A DNA stretch of 42,962 nucleotides from assembly GCF_018918235.1 (NCBI RefSeq), contig NZ_JAHLQE010000143.1:1-42962 (forward strand), in the 5' to 3' direction. The notes beneath the pieces were generated by a model. It did not search any database and was not told the DNA's origin. It was given only the letters and a program-made list of their open reading frames with translations. The translations under genes and the position numbers were made by a program. Position 1 is the stretch's first letter. Each line of letters opens with the position of its first letter. Below, piece by piece: positions 17,860 to 26,658 of the stretch. This DNA comes from Eubacterium sp. MSJ-13 (GTDB lineage Bacteria > Bacillota > Clostridia > Lachnospirales > Lachnospiraceae).

Positions 17860-18540
17860 ATGAATAAGTTTGGAAAGACATTGATTATCAGTGGTGGAAA
17901 AACTGATATGAATTTTGCAAAAAATTATGTTGGTAATAATAGTTTTGACACTGTGGTATGTGCGGATTCAGGCCTTGATACTGCGTATAAGCTGGGTTTA
18001 AAGGTGGATTTTTTTATGGGTGATTTTGACAGTGTTTCGTCAGAAGTGCTTAGTTTATATATTGATAAGAAAATTCAAAATTCAATCGATGCACAGTTTG
18101 TAAAGTACCCTGAACAAAAAGATGCGACAGATACGGAACTTGTACTAGATTTTGTACTAGAAAATAAGCCTTCGCTTGTTGTCATACTTGGTGCTACCGG
18201 TGGAAGAATAGACCATCTGCTTGCTAATATCGGTATATTGTTGAAATCAGTAAAACAAAATGTTGAAACATATATTGTAGACAGGTATAACAAGATATGT
18301 ATGATAGACAGGTCAACAGTTTTATACAAAGATGATATATGGAATAAATACATTTCATTTTATCCATATACGGAAAGAGTAGAAAATTTAAAACTATCGG
18401 GATTGAAGTATGGACTTGCAGGTGAAGACATTGCTATCGGCAGCAGCAGGACTGTGAGCAATGAGTTTGCAGATGATAGTGATATGGCAGAGATATCCTT
18501 TGACAGTGGTATACTGATAGTCATACAGTCAAAAGACTGA
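17860..18540 (+). CDS. thiN: Thiamine pyrophosphokinase
   Basis: It converts thiamine plus ATP to thiamine diphosphate. The 226 residues have the family motifs CADSGLD, FMGDFDSVS, KDATDTELVLDF and GATGGRIDHLLANI in the N-terminal catalytic half, and a smaller beta-rich thiamine-binding C-terminal half. It follows the PilZ gene by two bases and closes the conserved block. In Bacillus and relatives thiN also follows rpe, so only the PilZ gene is extra here. A terminator follows. Confidence 0.93.
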   Translation: MNKFGKTLIISGGKTDMNFAKNYVGNNSFDTVVCADSGLDTAYKLGLKVDFFMGDFDSVSSEVLSLYIDKKIQNSIDAQFVKYPEQKDATDTELVLDFVLENKPSLVVILGATGGRIDHLLANIGILLKSVKQNVETYIVDRYNKICMIDRSTVLYKDDIWNKYISFYPYTERVENLKLSGLKYGLAGEDIAIGSSRTVSNEFADDSDMAEISFDSGILIVIQSKD

Positions 18541-18541
18541 G

Positions 18542-18587
18542 AAAAACAGACTGAACATAAATACAGATTTTTATTTAGTCTGTTTTT
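18542..18587 (+). terminator. Intrinsic terminator after thiN
   Basis: An 11-bp perfect stem pairs AAAAACAGACT (18542-18552) with AGTCTGTTTTT (18577-18587) and runs into a T6 tract. It closes the long priA-to-thiN transcription block. Confidence 0.85.
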
Positions 18588-18689
18588 TCGTGAAATTTAT
18601 TACAAAAAAATTGTGAATATATTTCTTTATGTTTGAACACACTATTTTGGAGCGAAATAAAAATTAAAAGATTAACAGGAGGGCTTCAA

Positions 18690-19148
18690 ATGTTTTTAGA
18701 ACAGAAAGAAATGGATGTTATCAGGGAACTGCAGACTCAGGAGAAAAGCTGTGTGGAGAAATACCGCAGATATAAGGAGCAGGCGTGTGATATGGAACTT
18801 AAAAATCTCTTTGGAAAGATTGAGAAACTTGAACAGAAACATTATGACACACTTGGAAAAGTTCTTGAAGGAGAAGTACCAGAATGTAACTGTAATGATG
18901 ATAACGGAAAAGACTATGAGCCGTCAGTGACATATACACAGGCAGATAACAGCGAGGATAAAAAGACAGACTGCTTTTTGGTTACGGACTGTATCGGAAC
19001 AGAGAAAATGGTTTCATCAGAGTACAATTCAAAAGTATTCCGTTTTGCAAATGCTGCACTTAGGAAACTTATGGCAGATATCCAGATAGAAGAACAGAAT
19101 CATGCGGAAATGCTATATAAATATAAGATGGCTAACGGAATGGCATAG
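18690..19148 (+). CDS. CotF-like spore coat / ferritin-like helical protein
   Basis: The start at 18690 follows AGGAGGG at 18677-18683; the upstream in-frame ATG at 18633 lacks a ribosome binding site. The 152-residue protein is two amphipathic helical regions (about 3-57 and 112-150) rich in Glu, Lys and Gln, joined by an acidic segment with CNCND. The patterns EKYRRYKEQACDMELKNLF and IEEQNHAEMLYKYK resemble the ferritin-like, coat-protein-F family. Clear iron-ligand ExxH pairs are not convincing, so enzymatic ferritin function is unlikely. A spore coat role is inferred. Confidence 0.55.
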   Translation: MFLEQKEMDVIRELQTQEKSCVEKYRRYKEQACDMELKNLFGKIEKLEQKHYDTLGKVLEGEVPECNCNDDNGKDYEPSVTYTQADNSEDKKTDCFLVTDCIGTEKMVSSEYNSKVFRFANAALRKLMADIQIEEQNHAEMLYKYKMANGMA

Positions 19149-19210
19149 GATCATATAGAAAGAACAGAATGTAATGAAATTTTTTATATAAATAACGGTA
19201 TTAAGTTATT

Positions 19211-19319
19211 TGTCAGTCAGTATTTAAAGCGTGTAGTTTAGTTATTGGTGTAAAACAGAAACTAATTGTAAAATTTGCACAAATGACTAAACGTTACACC
19301 TTTATGTACTGACTTTTTT
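19211..19319 (+). terminator. Imperfect long inverted repeat ending in a T-run
   Basis: Bases 19211-19252 are roughly complementary to 19278-19318, with several mismatches and single-base offsets. The best part pairs GTCAGTA-like and GTACTGAC-like ends. The right arm ends in GACTTTTTTG, as an intrinsic terminator would. It lies in the 264-base gap after the coat-like gene. It could be a terminator for that gene or a decayed mobile element; I see nothing coding here. Confidence 0.5.
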
Positions 19320-19326
19320 GTATTTC

Positions 19327-19355
19327 TTGTATTTTTATGTCTGCTTTGGTAAAAT
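19327..19355 (+). promoter_or_regulatory. Promoter of the M20 amidohydrolase gene
   Basis: TTGTAT at 19327-19332 and TAAAAT at 19350-19355 are spaced by exactly 17 bases. The start site would be near 19362, leaving a leader of about 50 bases before the ATG at 19413. Confidence 0.6.
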
Positions 19356-19412
19356 ATACTAAATAAAAAATATCCGCACTAAAGTCGGGGATGACCTAAA
19401 AGGAGGACAAAA

Positions 19413-20591
19413 ATGTATTTTTATAAACGTGCATTGGAACTTAAAAACGAGACGATAGAAAACAGAAGATATATTCATAAAAATGCAGAGACAGGTCTTG
19501 ATATACCAAAGACTAAAGCATTCGTTATGGAAAAACTTAAAGAGTACGGACTTGAACCAAAAGACTGTGGCTATGGAGTCACGGCTGTTTTAGGAAAAAA
19601 AGAGGGAAAGGTTTTGTTGCTTCGTGCAGATATGGACGCACTTCCTATGGCTGAACAAAGCGGTGAGGAATTTGCATGTCCAACAGGAAAAGAGGCACAT
19701 ACCTGTGGTCATGATTTTCATGCTGCCATGCTCCTTACAGCGGCAAAGATGTTAAAAGAAAATGAGGACATGCTTGAGGGAACAGTTAAGTTTATGTTCC
19801 AGCCGGCAGAGGAAACTTTTGAGGGAAGTAAAAATATGATCGAAAATGGTATACTGGAAAATCCGAAAGTCGATGCAGCACTTGCTTATCATGTGTCACC
19901 CGGTAAGATGCCTGTCGGATTGTTTATGTATAACTCAAAAGACACGATGATGTATTCAGTGGATGGATTTAAGATTACGATAAAGGGAAAAGGTTCTCAT
20001 GGTGCATACCCTCATGTCGGCGTTGATCCGATAAATATAGGTGTACATGTTCATCTTGCATTGCAGGAACTTATAGCAAGAGAAAGTGATCCTTCAAAGG
20101 CATGTGTGCTTACGATAGGTCAGTTTAAGGCTGGGACAGCGGCGAATATAATTCCCGAGGAAGCTGTTTTACAGGGAACTATCCGTACAAATGACAATGA
20201 GGCGAGAGAGAAGCTTGTCAGGAGAATGAAAGAAGTGGCACAAAAAACAGCAGAAGTTTACAATGGAACAGCACAGATCGAGATGATATCTGAAGTCCCT
20301 CCGCTTATCTGTGATTCTGAGATGACAGAGGAAATTGTTGGATTTATGCAAGAGACAGGCATACCGGGGCTTACTCCATATCCTGATGTATCGGCAAGTG
20401 CATCTGAAGATTTTGCGGTCATAGCACAGAAAGTCCCAAGTACATTTATGTATCTGTCAGCAGGATATATGGATGAGCGTGGTGAGTATCCGGCACATCA
20501 TCCAAAAGTAAGATTTAATGAGGATGTATGCCCTGTAGGAGCTGCGTGTCTTGCACATTGTGCTGTCTCATGGCTTGCAAAGCATAAATAG
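19413..20591 (+). CDS. M20-family amidohydrolase (N-acyl-amino acid / hippurate type)
   Basis: This 392-residue protein is a zinc-dependent amidohydrolase of the M20D group (HipO/AmhX-like). The metal and catalytic motifs are LRADMDALPM (Asp73-Asp75 region), HTCGHDFH with Cys98, His100 and His103, and FQPAEE with Glu133-Glu134. The dimerisation domain (about 180-295) contains GKGSHGAYPHVGVDP, and SEDFAV near residue 333 leads to the last metal histidine in the YPAHHPK segment. No signal peptide is present. The substrate cannot be told from sequence; N-acetyl or other N-acyl amino acids are likely. The MFS exporter downstream could be functionally linked. Confidence 0.88.
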   Translation: MYFYKRALELKNETIENRRYIHKNAETGLDIPKTKAFVMEKLKEYGLEPKDCGYGVTAVLGKKEGKVLLLRADMDALPMAEQSGEEFACPTGKEAHTCGHDFHAAMLLTAAKMLKENEDMLEGTVKFMFQPAEETFEGSKNMIENGILENPKVDAALAYHVSPGKMPVGLFMYNSKDTMMYSVDGFKITIKGKGSHGAYPHVGVDPINIGVHVHLALQELIARESDPSKACVLTIGQFKAGTAANIIPEEAVLQGTIRTNDNEAREKLVRRMKEVAQKTAEVYNGTAQIEMISEVPPLICDSEMTEEIVGFMQETGIPGLTPYPDVSASASEDFAVIAQKVPSTFMYLSAGYMDERGEYPAHHPKVRFNEDVCPVGAACLAHCAVSWLAKHK

Positions 20592-20664
20592 AATATGATG
20601 GTAAATAGAATAAGATAAAAAGTTCAGGCAGAACTAAAATCACAACGATCACAAGGAGATAAAA

Positions 20665-22083
20665 ATGGCTGATACACAGAATATGCAGGCGGCGATACCG
20701 CTTCCTGAAAATAAAAGAAAATGCGTGCAGGCGGGCTGTATATGTATGATGCTTTCCGTAGCGATGTACGGACTTGTCTTTGCGACACTTACATCACCTA
20801 TACTTGAAAGCGTAAATGCGATGGGATATGTCGGGTTATTTTCTATATTTTCCGCACTTGGCTTATCTATCATGACACCTATAGGCGGCAAACTCGGAGA
20901 TCTTATCGGACGCAGGAATATAGTTGTGATACCGGGAATCATATGTGCGGTATGTGGGATAGCATTTGCATTTGTGCGTTCGCTCGTGCCGCTTATGGTG
21001 TTAAGACTTCTCATAAGTCTTGCACAGGGAGCTTTTACTGCTGCTCCTTATATTATCACCGGACTGATAAATGAGAGAAAAAAAGTTCCAAAAGCTATGG
21101 GAATGCTTGCGACATCAATAGCAGTCGGAGGTTTTGGAGGAAGTATATTAGCCGGAGTGCTTACGGATATGGGAATGCTTCAGGCAGCTATAATAATGCC
21201 TGCCATACCGCTTATAGCCGGAGTCCTTCTCATAGGGCTTAATCTTCCGAATCAGAAGAATGAGGCGAGTGTAAAGCTCGATATACCTGGAATCATAACG
21301 CTCGTCATCGCTCTTTGTGGTATATTGCTTGCACTTAACTTTGGTTCATCTATGGGATTTGCTCATCCGGTTATCATAGCAGGGTTTATCATCGGTATGA
21401 TAGCACTGTTCATGTTTGTGAAAATCGAAAATAAAACAGATGAACCGCTTATACCTATGTATTTATTTAAGAATAAAAAGTATACTGTACTGCTTGTTAT
21501 AGGTTTTATATGCTATTTTTATCAGAATGCGATGAATGTCTATGCACCTATAGGTGCATTGCAGGTTATGAAAGCATCTACAAGCCTTACTGGGGCATTG
21601 CAGATGCCTAGAACGATTCTTACTATAGTACTTCCAACGATAGCAGGGGCATGGGTAGGGAAAAGAGCGGCAAATGCATGGAAAGCAATGGTTGTTGGAA
21701 CTGCGTTTGTGGCTGTCCCTATGGCGATGATGGCTTTTACCACGCCGTCAACATCTATCATGTTATATTTTGCTGCACTTACGATTACCGGTATTGCTGA
21801 GAGTTTCAGGGCGGTGTCTATCACACCTACGGCACAGGCAACATTAGAACCGCATGATATGGGCGTTGGAACATCTCTTGTAAACTTTGCAAATTCACTT
21901 GCACAGACTATTTCGGCAGCAGTTTTTGCAGTTGCATATAATGCCTGCACAGCATCAGATCCAACAAATACAACATATATAAAGAATGGTGTAAATGCTG
22001 TATTTATGGTGGCAGCAGTTGTCACTGCGGCAGGGCTTGTTTTGGTACTTGCAGTTATCAGACCACTTATAGATGAAAAATGA
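20665..22083 (+). CDS. MFS transporter, DHA2-like drug/metabolite exporter
   Basis: This 472-residue integral membrane protein has many hydrophobic helices (I judge about 14). Motif A reads GGKLGDLIGRR near residues 73-83, and AGVLTDMG resembles motif C of proton antiporters. The central NLPNQKNEASVKLDIPGI loop and the DEPLIPMYLFKNKKYTV segment are typical of the 14-helix DHA2 (EmrB/QacA) group. AAGGAG lies before the ATG. The substrate is unknown. It is 73 bases after the amidohydrolase and 31 bases before the histidine kinase, probably in one operon. Confidence 0.82.
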   Translation: MADTQNMQAAIPLPENKRKCVQAGCICMMLSVAMYGLVFATLTSPILESVNAMGYVGLFSIFSALGLSIMTPIGGKLGDLIGRRNIVVIPGIICAVCGIAFAFVRSLVPLMVLRLLISLAQGAFTAAPYIITGLINERKKVPKAMGMLATSIAVGGFGGSILAGVLTDMGMLQAAIIMPAIPLIAGVLLIGLNLPNQKNEASVKLDIPGIITLVIALCGILLALNFGSSMGFAHPVIIAGFIIGMIALFMFVKIENKTDEPLIPMYLFKNKKYTVLLVIGFICYFYQNAMNVYAPIGALQVMKASTSLTGALQMPRTILTIVLPTIAGAWVGKRAANAWKAMVVGTAFVAVPMAMMAFTTPSTSIMLYFAALTITGIAESFRAVSITPTAQATLEPHDMGVGTSLVNFANSLAQTISAAVFAVAYNACTASDPTNTTYIKNGVNAVFMVAAVVTAAGLVLVLAVIRPLIDEK

Positions 22084-22114
22084 TCGTTAAGTGTTTATAT
22101 TAAGGAGAATGTAT

Positions 22115-24157
22115 ATGACAGAAGAGAAGAGACAGATTTCAGAAAGTGCTCATATAATGGATTATGGGGATATAGAAGATACTTTATATAATGCGGGTGT
22201 TGGTATATGGTCTATAGAAATACCTGACGATGCAGAGCCATGCATGTATGCAGATAAAACAATGAATATGCTATTGGGGCTTAGTGATGATGATACTCCG
22301 CAGTACAGGTACAGAGAATGGAACAGCAGGATTGATAAAGACTATCTTGAGGCTGCGATGGCGTCTGTAGATAATATGATACAAAATGGCAAGTCAGAAT
22401 GTACATATGCGTGGAACCATCCAAAGCTTGGAAAGAGATATGTAAGATGTGGCGGTGTATGCGACAGAAGTTTTAAAAATGGAGTAAAGCTAAAAGGCTA
22501 TCATCAGGATGTCACTTATATACAGCTTAAAGAGGAAAAACATAAGCGCATGCTCAAAGAACAGTATTCTGTTATAGATGCGTTTAGCAGCATTTACAAT
22601 GTTGTATGGGCGTATGATATAGAGAGAAACACGGTGCGTGTGATAAATCAGGATGATATCTTATTTAAACCGGCACAGGAAGCTGAGTATAATGCGACAA
22701 AAGCTATAGAAAATGTTATAAATCAGTGTGTTGCAGAAGATTACCGTGAGATAATGCGCAAGTTCTATAATCTTGAGAGACTTGCCTTGCAGCTTGAAAA
22801 AGAGAAGAGTGTCTCGGAAGAATTTGTAGATACGATACTTGGATGGTGCAGGATTACTGCACTCCCGATAAGTAAGAACAGCAACGGCAAAGTTTTACAG
22901 GTGCTTATCGGTATACAGAAGATAGATGAGGAGAAAAGAAAGGAACTTGAATCACAGACACTTCTTGCAAAAGCATATGAGGAAGCTAAGAGGGCGAATG
23001 TTGCAAAAACGGAGTTTCTTGCGAGGATGTCACATGATATAAGGACTCCTATGAACGGTATACTTGGAATGGCAAAAATAGCAGGTAAGTGTATTGATAA
23101 AAAAGAAAAAGTGTTAAATGCACTTGCAAAGATAAATGATGCGGGTAGACAGCTTGAGATGCTCATAAATGATGTGCTTGATATGAGCAGGCTTGAAAGT
23201 GGAAAGACGGAGCTTACAAGAGAAAAATTTGATATATGTGAACTTATTACAAGTGGATATGAGTCAATATTGACGATGGCTATGGAAAATGATGTAAGAG
23301 TGGAGGGTGCACATTTTAACATACGGCATAAAAATGTTATAGGAAGTCCGCTTCATATACAGAGAATTTCGCTCAATATATTGTCAAATGCCGTAAAATA
23401 TAATAAGAAAAACGGCACAATGGAATTGTGGCTTAGTGAAGTGCCTATAGATAAAAATCATTCGATGTATTGCTTTACTGTAAAAGATACGGGAGTTGGA
23501 ATGAGTGAGGAATACATAAAACATATATTTGAACCGTTTTCAAGGGAACATACCGATGCTGGAACTGATTATCATGGAACAGGACTTGGCATGGCTATCA
23601 CAAAAGAGCTTGTTGAACTTATGAATGGCGTTATCGATGTTGAAAGTAAACTTGGCGAGGGTTCTACTTTCAGATTTCAGATCCCTTTTGAGATATGTGA
23701 AGATGAAGTGCAGTCACACGAGGATGATAAGGTAGAAGGAAAAAATATAAACGGAGTAAAGGTTCTTTTGGTCGAAGACAATGAACTGAATATGGAGATA
23801 GCAAAGTTTTTGCTTGAGGATGCAAAGGCAGTCGTCACTACTGCTTACAATGGTGTCGATGCTGTTCAAAAAGTTAAAGATGCGTGTAAAGCCGGAAAAG
23901 ATGACAGATATGATATAATTCTCATGGATATCATGATGCCTGAGATGGACGGGCTTACCGCATCGAGAACCATCAGGGATATAGGAACAGATTATACAGA
24001 TAACATTCCTATTGTTGCGATGACAGCAAATGCATTTATGGAAGATGTAAAGAAGTGTCTTGAAGCAAAAATGAATGCACATATAAGCAAACCGATAGAT
24101 ATAGATACTTTGACTAATACGATATACGGTCTTGTCAATATGCATGATATAAAGTAA
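22115..24157 (+). CDS. Soluble hybrid histidine kinase with PAS-like sensor and receiver
   Basis: Start 22115 is chosen because AAGGAG at 22102-22107 precedes it. The 680 residues contain a PAS-like region at about 20-135 (GVGIWSIEIPDDAEPCMYAD), a second one at about 150-270, and a HisKA domain with His307 in ARMSHDIRTPMNGI. The ATPase domain has the N box NILSNAVKYN, the G1 box DTGVGM and the G2 box HGTGLGM. A C-terminal receiver (548-675) has phospho-acceptor Asp605 in LMDIMMPEMDG and Lys659. No membrane helix is visible, so the signal is probably cytoplasmic. No output domain or partner regulator is encoded nearby, so the phosphate is likely passed on to an unlinked protein. Confidence 0.9.
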   Translation: MTEEKRQISESAHIMDYGDIEDTLYNAGVGIWSIEIPDDAEPCMYADKTMNMLLGLSDDDTPQYRYREWNSRIDKDYLEAAMASVDNMIQNGKSECTYAWNHPKLGKRYVRCGGVCDRSFKNGVKLKGYHQDVTYIQLKEEKHKRMLKEQYSVIDAFSSIYNVVWAYDIERNTVRVINQDDILFKPAQEAEYNATKAIENVINQCVAEDYREIMRKFYNLERLALQLEKEKSVSEEFVDTILGWCRITALPISKNSNGKVLQVLIGIQKIDEEKRKELESQTLLAKAYEEAKRANVAKTEFLARMSHDIRTPMNGILGMAKIAGKCIDKKEKVLNALAKINDAGRQLEMLINDVLDMSRLESGKTELTREKFDICELITSGYESILTMAMENDVRVEGAHFNIRHKNVIGSPLHIQRISLNILSNAVKYNKKNGTMELWLSEVPIDKNHSMYCFTVKDTGVGMSEEYIKHIFEPFSREHTDAGTDYHGTGLGMAITKELVELMNGVIDVESKLGEGSTFRFQIPFEICEDEVQSHEDDKVEGKNINGVKVLLVEDNELNMEIAKFLLEDAKAVVTTAYNGVDAVQKVKDACKAGKDDRYDIILMDIMMPEMDGLTASRTIRDIGTDYTDNIPIVAMTANAFMEDVKKCLEAKMNAHISKPIDIDTLTNTIYGLVNMHDIK

Positions 24158-24196
24158 AATTAATTAAAAATTAAGTTTTATTTATTATATGAAAGG

Positions 24197-24289
24197 AAAG
24201 GCTGTTGCACGAAGCGTTATTCGTACAATATGCAACTGTTATTAACAGTTACATATTGTATAGATTATGCTTGATGCGACAGCCTTTTT
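24197..24289. terminator. Nested hairpin with terminator-like outer stem
   Basis: The outer 13-bp stem pairs 24197-24209 (AAAGGCTGTTGCA) with 24275-24287 (TGCGACAGCCTTT), with one G-T pair, and runs into T's. Inside it, 24224-24232 pairs with 24252-24260, continuing as 24234-24240 with 24244-24250 around a 3-base loop. The outer stem works as a terminator after the kinase gene. The long inner hairpin is not needed for that and suggests an inserted element. Confidence 0.75.
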
Positions 24290-24310
24290 GTTTGCTGTGT
24301 GTGCAATATG

Positions 24311-24369
24311 CACTAAAAAATATGCTATTTTCACTAAAAATTATCTAAAATTATATGCAAATGCATTTG
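24311..24369 (+). promoter_or_regulatory. Spaced repeats and palindrome upstream of the surface-protein trio
   Basis: CACTAAAAA occurs at 24311-24319 and again at 24332-24340, 21 bases apart (two helical turns). A perfect 12-bp palindrome, CAAATGCATTTG, lies at 24358-24369. A possible -10 (TATAAA, 24402-24407) follows without a good -35, which is what an activator-dependent promoter would look like. This is the notable content of the 296-base non-coding stretch along with the hairpin. Confidence 0.4.
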
Positions 24370-24453
24370 TATTTTTAGGGTAGTTAAATTAAAGAAAATG
24401 TTATAAAATTTTAAGCATAGTAAATGAGAAAGTTAATTTAAAGGAGGAGTTTT

Positions 24454-25425
24454 ATGAGAAAATCATTTAAAAAAGTTTTGGCAGCAGTTTTATCATTTGC
24501 AGTTCTTACAGCACCTATGGCGGTGGCAGGAAAGAAAGCCCATGCGGCAAAAACATCAGAAGCATATATGATGTTTTCATCGGAAGGAAATACATATACA
24601 TTCTGGCATGATGGAAAGGATTATTCACCGATAGAAATGAAGACGGCCAAAATTACCGGAGCTGGTCAGTATACGGTTGGCATGGATTTTACCAAACTTC
24701 AGGATGGTTACAGTAATAAAATACAGTTTGCAGATTTTGAAGTGGCAGACGGTGAAAAATTATTTCCGGGTTATTATCTGAGATTGGATAATATTAAGAT
24801 AAACGGTGAGGATGTTAAATTTGAACAGGGATACACAACATCAGACAATGGAACTGATACAAGAATGAACATTGTAAATCCGTGGGCCTCAGTAAAGGAT
24901 AATCCAAGTGCGAGAAGTTTTGATAAAAAACTTACAAATAAAAAGGTATCCGTAATAGACCCTGATAAGTGGGACAAGTTAAAAACGATAGAAGTTACAT
25001 TCACTTATGCAAAGAATATGCCGGAAAAGACTGGAACCATCATATCGGAAGGTGCATTTAAGTATAAAGTTACAGGAATGGATACAGTAGAAGTTGCAGG
25101 TATCAGTACATCAGGAAAGAAAAAAGATGCACTTACCATTCCGGATGATATAACTAAGAACAGAGTTACATACAAAATCACAAAAGTTACGGCAAATGCG
25201 GCTAAAAATGTAAAAGCTAAAAAGATTACATTTGGAAAAAATGTAAAGGTTGTAGATAAAAGTGCATTTGATGGATGTAAAAATCTTGAAAGTGTTAAAT
25301 TTAATGCAAAACTTACATCGATTGGAAAAAATGCATTTAAGGGAGCAAAATCTATTAAGGTAACAGGAAAAGATGCAGCAGCTAATAAAAAGCTTGTTAA
25401 AAAAAGCGGCACAAATGTAAAATAA
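24454..25425 (+). CDS. Exported protein: beta-rich domain plus BspA-like LRR
   Basis: I do not recognise the function. The 323-residue protein has a signal peptide (MRKSFKK, hydrophobic core, cleavage near AHA at 29-31). An N-terminal domain of about 33-205 carries an aromatic-rich start (AYMMFSSEGNTYTFWHDGKD) and GAGQYTVGMDF. C-terminal leucine-rich repeats of the BspA type lie at about 230-323, with SAFDGCKNLESVKF and NAFKGAKSIKV. The aromatic start followed by a G-x-G-x-YTV strand recalls beta-sandwich carbohydrate-binding modules of clostridial glycanases, but the resemblance is distant. No anchor is visible. It is first in a three-gene run with AAAGGAGGAG before its ATG. Confidence 0.7.
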   Translation: MRKSFKKVLAAVLSFAVLTAPMAVAGKKAHAAKTSEAYMMFSSEGNTYTFWHDGKDYSPIEMKTAKITGAGQYTVGMDFTKLQDGYSNKIQFADFEVADGEKLFPGYYLRLDNIKINGEDVKFEQGYTTSDNGTDTRMNIVNPWASVKDNPSARSFDKKLTNKKVSVIDPDKWDKLKTIEVTFTYAKNMPEKTGTIISEGAFKYKVTGMDTVEVAGISTSGKKKDALTIPDDITKNRVTYKITKVTANAAKNVKAKKITFGKNVKVVDKSAFDGCKNLESVKFNAKLTSIGKNAFKGAKSIKVTGKDAAANKKLVKKSGTNVK

Positions 25426-25488
25426 AGTGAGCGTTTAAGCAGTAATGCTTTATCAAATAATAAAATAAAAAATAAAGGAGAGATTATA

Positions 25489-26628
25489 ATGAAAAACAAA
25501 AGGTTAAAAACAGTTATGACAGGAATGCTTGCAGGGGCACTTGTTATTTCGGGATTTGGAATTGGAGGTTCCACACAGAAAGCCAAAGCAGCAAATACAG
25601 AGCTTAACTTAAATGGAAAGTATCATGCAGCACTTGGAATTCAGACTTCAAATGAAAAATGGTATAATCGTTTTGCGTATTTCGGCAAGGAAAATAACGA
25701 TACATATGGAACTGATAAGTATGCAAAGCTTATTAGCGGAGATGACACTACTGATGGCACTTTCAATGATGTTGATATTGAGGGAAATGGTACATACACA
25801 GTATCTCTTACAGATGCAGATTTCCAGGGAGAAACATCGATATCACAGCTTCATATAGCAACTGATATTCCGGGAAAAGACAAAAATGATAAGATAAATT
25901 TCACTGATATCAAGGTTACTGTAAATGACAAAGATATCGTGACATTCGACAGTCCGTTTTATGAAGCGGAGAAATATAATGAAGATGGTGTTGTTATAGT
26001 TCTTGCAAATCATTGGAGACCAAAGCTTATATCACTTCTTGAGGAAAAGGGTGTTAAGGAAGATGCGGAAAATGGATATAACTGGCTTAATGGTACAGGC
26101 AAGGAAAATATCTCAGTGACATTTACTGTATCAGGATTTAATTATAACAAGGGTGAGACTCCTAGTGAAGAACCTGATATTATTGATTTTTCTCCGGCAG
26201 CAGCAGTTGGTACAAAAAAGACTGTATCAGGAAATTCATATGTCGTAACAAAATCTGATAAGAAGACAGGAACTGTCACACTTGTCACAGGTAAGAAAAC
26301 AGCAGCAAAGATTACTGTACCTGGTTCTGTTACAATTGGAGATTATTCATATAAAGTAACAGAAATAAAAGCATCAGCTTTTGCAGGAAATAAAAAACTT
26401 ACAAGCGTAAAGATTGGCAAGAATGTTACAAAAATCGGTGATAAGGCATTTAATGGATGTGCTAAGCTTGGAACTATTGACCTTTCAGCAAATACATCAC
26501 TTACAAGTGTTGGAAAAAATGCTGTTAAAGGCGTATCAGCTAAGTGTATTGTAAAAGCTCCGAAGAGTAAGAAAGCGGCATATAAGAAATTATTTGCAGG
26601 CAAAGGTGTAAAGGTAACAGTTAAATAA
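25489..26628 (+). CDS. Exported protein: shared NHWRP/ADFQGET domain plus BspA-like LRR
   Basis: This 379-residue product is not assigned to a known function. A signal peptide covers about 1-35 (AKAA). The domain at 38-220 is clearly homologous to that of the next protein: GKYHAALGIQT, KWYNRFAYF, GNGTYTVSLTDADFQGE, ISQLHIATDIP, ANHWRP and TFTVSGFNYN all recur there. The rest (about 240-379) is a BspA-like leucine-rich repeat region with ASAFAGNKKLTSVKIG and KAFNGCAKL units and a Lys-rich C-terminus like the preceding protein's. The domain mix suggests surface binding, perhaps to glycans, by analogy with its place beside a sugar-use locus. Confidence 0.72.
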   Translation: MKNKRLKTVMTGMLAGALVISGFGIGGSTQKAKAANTELNLNGKYHAALGIQTSNEKWYNRFAYFGKENNDTYGTDKYAKLISGDDTTDGTFNDVDIEGNGTYTVSLTDADFQGETSISQLHIATDIPGKDKNDKINFTDIKVTVNDKDIVTFDSPFYEAEKYNEDGVVIVLANHWRPKLISLLEEKGVKEDAENGYNWLNGTGKENISVTFTVSGFNYNKGETPSEEPDIIDFSPAAAVGTKKTVSGNSYVVTKSDKKTGTVTLVTGKKTAAKITVPGSVTIGDYSYKVTEIKASAFAGNKKLTSVKIGKNVTKIGDKAFNGCAKLGTIDLSANTSLTSVGKNAVKGVSAKCIVKAPKSKKAAYKKLFAGKGVKVTVK

Positions 26629-26658
26629 TATTCATTTAGTAAAGAAAAGAGGTTAAAA

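Noticed and set aside
22765-23322. Minus-strand reading of 185 codons inside the histidine kinase gene
   Set aside because: It lies entirely over the well-supported kinase domain, and its product is a Ser/Leu-rich shadow with no family resemblance.
25005-25586. Minus-strand hydrophobic reading of 193 codons across two surface-protein genes
   Set aside because: The Phe/Leu-rich product is the complement of Lys-rich coding DNA and spans the start of a real gene; no promoter or ribosome binding site is visible.
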